The position numbers and the translations under genes are program-made. The notes beneath the pieces were generated by a model, which was not told the origin of the DNA, made no database searches, and worked only from the letters and a program-made list of their open reading frames with translations. Positions 6,797 through 11,067 of a stretch of DNA of 11,067 nt are shown here, piece by piece. Position 1 is the stretch's first letter. Each line of letters begins with the position of its first letter. Source of the stretch: Clostridia bacterium (GTDB taxonomy: Bacteria > Bacillota > Peptococcia > DRI-13 > DTU073); assembly GCA_012842035.1 (NCBI GenBank), contig DUTO01000207.1, positions 1 through 11,067 of the forward strand, read 5' to 3'.

Positions 6797-6850
6797 CGTT
6801 TCCCGTTTCGGTGCTTCGCTCAGAACAGACTAGCACTTGATTCGGGAGGA
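6797..6850 (+). repeat. 54-bp direct repeat, copy 2
   Basis: Second copy of the sequence at 6577-6630, lying outside the right arm of the inverted repeat and ending 26 bp before the queA start. Because it repeats the left-arm sequence, its TCAGAACAGACT (6820-6831) can also pair with the right-arm segment 6723-6737, in competition with copy 1. Confidence 0.95.
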
Positions 6851-6876
6851 CTTTAAGAGAAGGAGAAGCATTGTTT

Positions 6877-7899
6877 ATGCATATTGCAGAATTTGATTAT
6901 TTTTTGCCGGAAGAGTTGATTGCCCAAGAACCTCTTTCGCGTCGTGATGAGTCGCGGTTTTTAGTGCTACATCAAAAAACAGGGCAAATTGAACATCGTA
7001 AGTTTACTGATATACTTTCTTATTTACAGCCAGGAGATGTTTTAGTTAGTAATAAGACGAAGGTTATTCCGGCTCGTCTTTATGGAAAGAAAGAAGAAAC
7101 AGGGGCAACTATTGAAGTTTTGTTGTTACATCAGGTAGGGAAGAAACGTTGGGAAGTTTTAGTCCGACCGGGGAAAAAGGTTAAGCCGGGGACAAGGATT
7201 CTTTTTGGTGCAGGTGAGTTGGAAGCAGTAACAATTGAGGCGACTGCTTCTGGAGGAAGAATTATGGAGTTTACATATGAAGGAGTTTTTCCAGAAATTT
7301 TAGACCGTCTTGGTCAGATGCCCCTTCCTCCTTATATTAAGAAAAGTCTTGCCAACCCTGAAAGATACCAGACCGTTTATGCCCAAGAGCCTGGTTCAGC
7401 AGCAGCTCCTACGGCCGGGCTTCATTTTACACCCTCTTTAATTAAGGCTTTACAGGAACAAGGAATCGAATGGGTGGAGATTTTGTTACATGTGGGTTTA
7501 GGAACATTTCGACCGGTGAAAGAAGAAAATATTGAGGAACATCAAATGCACCGTGAGTATTTTTCAATCTTGCCACAAGCAGCGGCGAAGATTAATAAAG
7601 CTCTATGCGAAAGACGAAGAATTATTGGGGTAGGCACAACTTCCACAAGAGCTTTAGAAAGTGCTTGTGTGGATGGTGTAGTACAAGCTCAAAAAGGTTG
7701 GACAGACATTTTTATTTATCCCGGTTATCAATTTAAGGTTATTTCCGGACTAATTACTAATTTTCATTTGCCTAAATCAACGTTATTGATGTTAGTTAGT
7801 GCCTTGGTCGGGCGAGAAAAAATTATGCAGGCGTATACTGAAGCTGTACAAGAAAGGTACAGATTTTTTAGTTTTGGTGATGCGATGCTTATTATTTAG
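6877..7899 (+). CDS. queA: S-adenosylmethionine:tRNA ribosyltransferase-isomerase QueA
   Basis: QueA moves and isomerises the ribosyl part of S-adenosylmethionine onto preQ1 at tRNA position 34, making epoxyqueuosine. From ATG 6877 the product has 340 residues, the usual length. The start MHIAEFDYFLPEELIAQEPL aligns with the family N-terminus. Conserved blocks follow in order: SNKTKVIPARL, MPLPPYI, YQTVYAQEPGSAAAPTAGLHF (about 164-184), LHVGLGTFRPV (204-214), HQMHREYF, GTTSTRALES (253-262) and ITNFHLPKSTLLML (293-306). A TTG at 6871 in the same frame is nearer to the AAGGAG at 6860-6865 (5 nt, against 11 nt for the ATG), so a start two residues earlier is possible. tgt follows after 27 nt. 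Any promoter or leader for queA-tgt would fall in the repeat-filled gap upstream. Confidence 0.96.
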   Translation: MHIAEFDYFLPEELIAQEPLSRRDESRFLVLHQKTGQIEHRKFTDILSYLQPGDVLVSNKTKVIPARLYGKKEETGATIEVLLLHQVGKKRWEVLVRPGKKVKPGTRILFGAGELEAVTIEATASGGRIMEFTYEGVFPEILDRLGQMPLPPYIKKSLANPERYQTVYAQEPGSAAAPTAGLHFTPSLIKALQEQGIEWVEILLHVGLGTFRPVKEENIEEHQMHREYFSILPQAAAKINKALCERRRIIGVGTTSTRALESACVDGVVQAQKGWTDIFIYPGYQFKVISGLITNFHLPKSTLLMLVSALVGREKIMQAYTEAVQERYRFFSFGDAMLII

Positions 7900-7926
7900 T
7901 TTGTTCATAGATAAGGAGGTTCAGTT

Positions 7927-9051
7927 TTGTCAGTGATTACTTTTGAACTACTGAAAGAAAGTAAAGATTCATTAGCTCGCTTGGGTAAGCTTTATACTCC
8001 ACATGGTGCTGTGGAAACTCCTATTTTTATGCCGGTAGGAACCCAAGCTACAGTTAAAGCTATGTCACCGGAAGAGTTGGTAGAGGTAGGCTCTCAGATT
8101 ATTTTAGGTAATACTTATCACCTTTATTTGCGTCCTGGTCATGAATTAATTGAGCGGGCAGGGGGCTTACATACTTTTATGAATTGGTCTGGCCCTATTC
8201 TTACAGATAGTGGTGGTTTTCAGGTTTTTAGTCTTAGTGATTTACGAAAAATTAGTGAGGAAGGGGTAGAGTTTAGGTCTCATCTTGATGGTTCAAAACA
8301 TTTTTTTACACCGGAAAAAGTGATGGAAATTGAAATGGCTTTAGGTGCTGATATTGCTATGGCTTTTGATGAATGTGTTGCCTATCCGATGGAATATGAA
8401 TATACGAGGCAGTCTACGGCAAGAACTACACGTTGGGCTGAACGTTGTTTAAAGGCTCATCAGAAAAAAGACCAGACCCTTTTTGGTATTGTGCAGGGAG
8501 GAATATTTAAAGACTTGCGAGAAATTAGTGCTCGGAACTTGGTTTCCCTTAATTTCCCCGGCTACGGGATAGGGGGGCTGAGTGTAGGTGAGCCCAAAAG
8601 TTTAATGTATGAAATTTTAGAAATGACCACGCCTCTTTTACCTGCTCATAAACCACGTTATCTTATGGGTGTAGGGTCTCCGGATTGTTTAATTGAAGGC
8701 GTAATCCGAGGTGTGGATATGTTTGATTGTGTTTTACCTACACGTATTGCGCGCAATGGCACAGTTTTTACTTGGGAAGGGAAAGTAGTAATCAGAAATG
8801 CGCGTTATAAAAATGATTTTTCGCCTTTAGACCCACGGTGTAATTGTTATACGTGTAGGAATTACAGTCGGGCTTATTTACGACATTTATTTAATGTGGG
8901 TGAGATTTTAGGTTTACGCTTAACCACATATCACAATCTATTTTTTTTATTGCAATTAATGCAAGAAATTAGAAAAGCCATTGCTGCAGATAGTTTGTTA
9001 GAATTTAGGGAAGAGTTTTTTAGCCGTTATCTGGAAAAAGAGAAAGAATAG
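7927..9051 (+). CDS. tgt: Queuine/preQ1 tRNA-ribosyltransferase (bacterial TGT)
   Basis: TGT exchanges guanine 34 of GUN tRNAs for preQ1 by a double-displacement mechanism. The 374-residue TIM-barrel protein has normal bacterial length. LTDSGGFQVFSL (92-103) holds D94, the general acid/base. GIVQGG (187-192) and GYGIGGLSVGEP (212-223) line the base pocket. RGVDMFDCVLPTR (261-273) holds D264, the expected nucleophile by family alignment. The zinc site is CNCYTC (C305, C307, C310) with H336. The start is TTG at 7927 with a near-perfect AAGGAGGT at 7913-7920, 6 nt upstream. It is the likely second gene of a queA-tgt unit; an 89-nt gap with a hairpin separates it from yajC. Confidence 0.97.
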   Translation: MSVITFELLKESKDSLARLGKLYTPHGAVETPIFMPVGTQATVKAMSPEELVEVGSQIILGNTYHLYLRPGHELIERAGGLHTFMNWSGPILTDSGGFQVFSLSDLRKISEEGVEFRSHLDGSKHFFTPEKVMEIEMALGADIAMAFDECVAYPMEYEYTRQSTARTTRWAERCLKAHQKKDQTLFGIVQGGIFKDLREISARNLVSLNFPGYGIGGLSVGEPKSLMYEILEMTTPLLPAHKPRYLMGVGSPDCLIEGVIRGVDMFDCVLPTRIARNGTVFTWEGKVVIRNARYKNDFSPLDPRCNCYTCRNYSRAYLRHLFNVGEILGLRLTTYHNLFFLLQLMQEIRKAIAADSLLEFREEFFSRYLEKEKE

Positions 9052-9076
9052 GGCTTGTATATAAATTAAGAAAAGG

Positions 9077-9100
9077 TTAAGATGTTAAGTGACATCTTAA
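9077..9100. repeat. Perfect 9-bp inverted repeat between tgt and yajC
   Basis: TTAAGATGT (9077-9085) and ACATCTTAA (9092-9100) are exact reverse complements around a 6-nt loop. It lies in the 89-nt tgt-yajC gap. No T-run follows, so it is not a standard terminator. It could be an operator, an RNA hairpin or an mRNA processing site; the sequence does not decide. Confidence 0.6.
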
Positions 9101-9140
9101 AATATTCTTGAAATAATAATCTTTTAGGGAGGGAATTTAA

Positions 9141-9425
9141 TTGCAAGGTGTAGGGGGTAGTGTGTTTTGGTTAATCATTTTATTAGTTTTTATGTATTTT
9201 ATGTTGGTTAGACCACAGCAAAAACACAGAAAAATACGTGAGGAAATGTTAGCTAATTTAAAGGTTGGCGATAAAATAGTTACCGTAGGTGGTTTTTATG
9301 GAAAAATCATTAAGCTTTATGACGATACAATGACATTAGAAATTGCTGACAATTTATGCGTTAAAATGCAACGTGAGGCGGTAAATTTTGTTATTGAAGA
9401 AGAAGAAGAAAAAGAGGACGAATAG
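9141..9425 (+). CDS. yajC: Preprotein translocase accessory subunit YajC
   Basis: YajC is the small membrane partner of the SecDF complex that assists Sec translocation. The 94-residue protein has one transmembrane helix at about 8-23 (VFWLIILLVFMYFMLV). It is followed by the family signature RPQQKHRKIREEMLANLKVGDKIVTVGGFYGKI (24-56), the cytoplasmic YajC domain, and ends in a run of Glu, Asp and Lys. The start is TTG at 9141; the purine run AGGGAGGG at 9126-9133 is placed 7 nt upstream. The gene follows tgt, as in many bacteria. A strong terminator lies just downstream, so it is probably not on the main secDF transcript. Confidence 0.95.
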   Translation: MQGVGGSVFWLIILLVFMYFMLVRPQQKHRKIREEMLANLKVGDKIVTVGGFYGKIIKLYDDTMTLEIADNLCVKMQREAVNFVIEEEEEKEDE

Positions 9426-9446
9426 TTATATTTCGGTAAAAATAAC

Positions 9447-9483
9447 AAAAAAGCTGTTAGCATTAGGGTTGGCAGCTTTTTTT
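9447..9483 (+). terminator. Intrinsic terminator after yajC
   Basis: AAAAAAGCTG (9447-9456) pairs with CAGCTTTTTT (9473-9482) around a 16-nt loop, followed by T at 9483 (seven Ts from 9477). The A-tract upstream means it could also work in the other direction, but no gene converges on it here. Confidence 0.85.
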
Positions 9484-9489
9484 GTGTAT

Positions 9490-9519
9490 TTGACAAGCAC
9501 TTATCTGGAGGAATATAAT
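9490..9519 (+). promoter_or_regulatory. Consensus sigma-A promoter for secD(F)
   Basis: TTGACA at 9490-9495 and TATAAT at 9514-9519 are both perfect consensus hexamers, 18 nt apart. The start site would be near 9525-9527, giving a leader of about 43 nt before secD. It lies directly after the yajC terminator, so secD and secF appear to have their own strong promoter. Confidence 0.85.
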
Positions 9520-9551
9520 AATTCAGTATGATACTATTATTTGAATTATTA
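9516..9551. promoter_or_regulatory. Operator-like or leader inverted repeats over the secD transcription start
   Basis: TAATAATTC (9516-9524) and GAATTATTA (9543-9551) are exact reverse complements. Between them lies a second palindrome, AGTATGATACT (9525-9535). The first arm overlaps the -10 hexamer, the inner palindrome covers the predicted start site, and the last arm ends next to the ribosome-binding site AAGGAGGAG. This is how a repressor site or a 5' mRNA hairpin would be placed. No known regulator motif is recognised, and AT-rich sequence forms such repeats easily. Confidence 0.45.
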
Positions 9552-9568
9552 AGGAGGAGAAGCCGGAG

Positions 9569-10804
9569 ATGAGATGGGAGAAGGTTTTTGCTCTAATCAT
9601 TATTACAGTTCTAATTATTGGCGGAGCTTTTTGGGCAGCTGGGCCGATTAAAGATAATCTTAAATTAGGGCTGGACCTTGAAGGTGGAGTAATGGTTAGA
9701 TTACAGGCACAAGGGTCGGTTACCGATAGAGATATAGCGCAAATTATTGAGATTATGCGTACGCGTGTGGACTCTTTAGGGGTTACGGAACCGGTTATTC
9801 AACGAGAAGGTAAAGACCGTGTTTTAGTTGAAATTCCCGGGATTGATGACCCGGAAAGCGCCATTGATTTGATTGGTAAAATGGCGTTGTTAGAGTTTAA
9901 AACTCTGGATGGAGAAGTAATTTTAACGGGAAAAGATTTGGCAGAAGCTCAGGAAGCAAAAAATCCGGAAACAGGAGAACCTTATGTCAGTTTAAAATTT
10001 AAGCCAGAGGGAACAAAAAGCTTTGCGGAAGCGACTTCTCGTTTAGTTAGCATGTATCCCGAGATAGATGATAAGAGAGACGAGAGAAGATGTATCGCTA
10101 TTTATTTAGACGATGAATTGATCCAGGCACCATATGTAAATGAACCTATTCCTAGTGGAGAAGCCCAAATTAGTGGTGGTTATGAGTCACTCGAGGATGC
10201 ACGAAAAATTGCCTTATTGTTACGTTCAGGTGCTTTACCTGTTCCAGTCGAAATTATTGAAAATAGGACTGTAGGGCCCACTTTAGGATCAGATTCGATC
10301 GAAAAAAGCCAACAAGCAGCTTTGTGGGGTCTGCTGGCGATTATGGTTTTCATGTTGTTATGTTATCGTTTGCCGGGAATTGTGGCCGATATCTCTTTAG
10401 TGCTTTATTCTTTACTTTTATTAGGCATTCTTTTAGCGATTAAGGCTACCTTAACGTTACCTGGTATTGCCGGGTTCCTGCTTTCTATTGGGATGTGTGT
10501 TGATGCCAATATCCTTATTTATGAAAGATTAAAAGAAGAATTGCGTAATGGCAAGAGTTTACGGGCCGCGGTTGATGCCGGATTCTCTCGTGCCTTTACC
10601 ACTATTCTTGATTCTAATATAACTACTTTGTTGGCTGCCGGAGTTCTTTTCTTTTTAGGAAGTGGTAGTATTAAAGGTTTTGCGGTGACCTTGAGTATTG
10701 GGATTCTGTGTAGTATGTTTACGGCCATTACTTTTACCAGGTATTTTTTGAAAACATTGGTTGATTCCGGTCTGGTGAAAAATACTAAGTTATTTGGGGC
10801 ATAA
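9569..10804 (+). CDS. secD: Protein translocase subunit SecD
   Basis: SecD, with SecF, forms the RND-type proton-driven complex that pulls exported proteins off the Sec channel. The 411-residue product has a first transmembrane helix at about 7-25, then LKLGLDLEGGVMVRLQA (31-47), the SecD hallmark. A large external domain reaches about residue 245, including the YLDDELIQAPYVNEPI and SGALPVPVEIIENRTVGPTLG blocks. Five C-terminal helices lie at about 248-392, with GMCVDANILIYERLKEELRNG (308-328) holding D312 and R320, thought to serve proton conduction. It is shorter than E. coli SecD (615) but typical for Gram-positive SecD. ATG at 9569 is preceded by AAGGAGGAG and a second GGAG closer to the start. 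secF begins 14 nt after the stop. Confidence 0.97.
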   Translation: MRWEKVFALIIITVLIIGGAFWAAGPIKDNLKLGLDLEGGVMVRLQAQGSVTDRDIAQIIEIMRTRVDSLGVTEPVIQREGKDRVLVEIPGIDDPESAIDLIGKMALLEFKTLDGEVILTGKDLAEAQEAKNPETGEPYVSLKFKPEGTKSFAEATSRLVSMYPEIDDKRDERRCIAIYLDDELIQAPYVNEPIPSGEAQISGGYESLEDARKIALLLRSGALPVPVEIIENRTVGPTLGSDSIEKSQQAALWGLLAIMVFMLLCYRLPGIVADISLVLYSLLLLGILLAIKATLTLPGIAGFLLSIGMCVDANILIYERLKEELRNGKSLRAAVDAGFSRAFTTILDSNITTLLAAGVLFFLGSGSIKGFAVTLSIGILCSMFTAITFTRYFLKTLVDSGLVKNTKLFGA

Positions 10805-10818
10805 GGAGGGAAATGATA

Positions 10819-11067
10819 ATGGATTTTGTTGGAAAACGAAAGGTCTGGTATGCTCTGTCTCTGATTATTTTTTTAATAGCAATTGTTTCCCTTTTTGTGC
10901 AGGGATTAAACTTCGGGATTGATTTTCAGGGAGGAACATTACTGCAATTAAAGTTTGAAAAAACAGACGTTACCGGTACAGAAATTCGTATAGCACTAGA
11001 GGAGTTTGGTTTAGAAAAGAGTTTTTTACAAAAATCTGAGGATAGTTATATTTTAAAAACTCCGGAA
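10819..11067 (+). CDS. secF: Protein translocase subunit SecF, N-terminal part (3' partial)
   Basis: The reading frame is open to the window edge (83 codons). MDFVGKRKVWYALSLIIFLIAIVSL gives the cytoplasmic start and first transmembrane helix (about 10-28). It is followed by GLNFGIDFQGGTLLQLKF (29-46), the SecF counterpart of the SecD GLDLxGG motif. The rest starts the external domain. ATG at 10819 has AAGGAGGG (10803-10810) 8 nt upstream; an ATG two codons earlier at 10813 is only 2 nt from that site and is less likely. It directly follows secD and is probably co-transcribed from the 9490 promoter. Confidence 0.96.
   Translation, partial: MDFVGKRKVWYALSLIIFLIAIVSLFVQGLNFGIDFQGGTLLQLKFEKTDVTGTEIRIALEEFGLEKSFLQKSEDSYILKTPE

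Noticed and set aside
6577..6850. CRISPR array suggested by two near-identical 54-bp repeats
   Set aside because: Only two copies, the 166-bp interval is far too long for a spacer, and no cas genes are present.
6562..6876. preQ1 riboswitch ahead of queA
   Set aside because: The preQ1-I aptamer is a compact pseudoknot of about 35 nt with an A-rich tail, usually ahead of synthesis or transport genes; nothing like it is visible. The long hairpin does not resemble any preQ1 class I can recall.
9052..9140. Sigma-A promoter for yajC (TATAAA at 9060 or TAAAAT at 9098)
   Set aside because: No -35 hexamer at 16-18 nt upstream of either; AT-rich gaps produce such -10-like words by chance.

Overview
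The window reads as a chromosomal segment of a low-GC, endospore-forming Gram-positive bacterium, most likely a member of the Clostridia. The reasons are the SigI/RsgI pair and a SpoIID homologue (both typical of spore-forming Firmicutes), strong Shine-Dalgarno sites close to AAGGAGG, frequent TTG starts, AT-rich codon use, and the gene order yebC-ruvCAB-queH...spoIID-queA-tgt-yajC-secDF, which I recall from clostridial genomes. No species can be named from this sequence alone. All genes lie on the + strand.

Layout. Positions 2-454 hold the C-terminal part of a YebC/TACO1 protein cut by the window edge. Next come the Holliday-junction genes ruvC, ruvA and ruvB (495-2633), tightly packed, with ruvC and ruvA overlapping. 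queH (2664-3194) encodes the cysteine-rich epoxyqueuosine reductase. Positions 3195-4994 carry the sigma-I/anti-sigma-I pair sigI-rsgI, preceded by what looks like a sigma-I-type autoregulatory promoter. spoIID (5088-6563) encodes a secreted lytic transglycosylase of the SpoIID/LytB type. A 300-bp gap (6564-6876) separates it from queA and holds a long nested inverted repeat plus a 54-bp direct repeat. queA (6877-7899) and tgt (7927-9051) follow, then yajC (9141-9425), a clear intrinsic terminator, a consensus sigma-A promoter, secD (9569-10804) and the start of secF (10819 to the edge).

How the genes work together. Tgt inserts preQ1 at tRNA position 34, QueA turns it into epoxyqueuosine, and QueH reduces that to queuosine, so the last three steps of queuosine formation are in one neighbourhood. 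RuvA and RuvB move Holliday junctions and RuvC cuts them. RsgI holds SigI at the membrane until an envelope signal releases it. YajC, SecD and SecF are the accessory Sec subunits, but here a terminator and a strong promoter separate yajC from secDF.

The most unusual stretch is 6562-6850. Several nested complementary arms could fold into a hairpin of about 214 nt, and its left-arm sequence is repeated just downstream, so the right arm could pair with either copy. It is either a small mobile or relic repeat, or a structured RNA in the spoIID-queA interval. The rest is mainly conserved housekeeping DNA.
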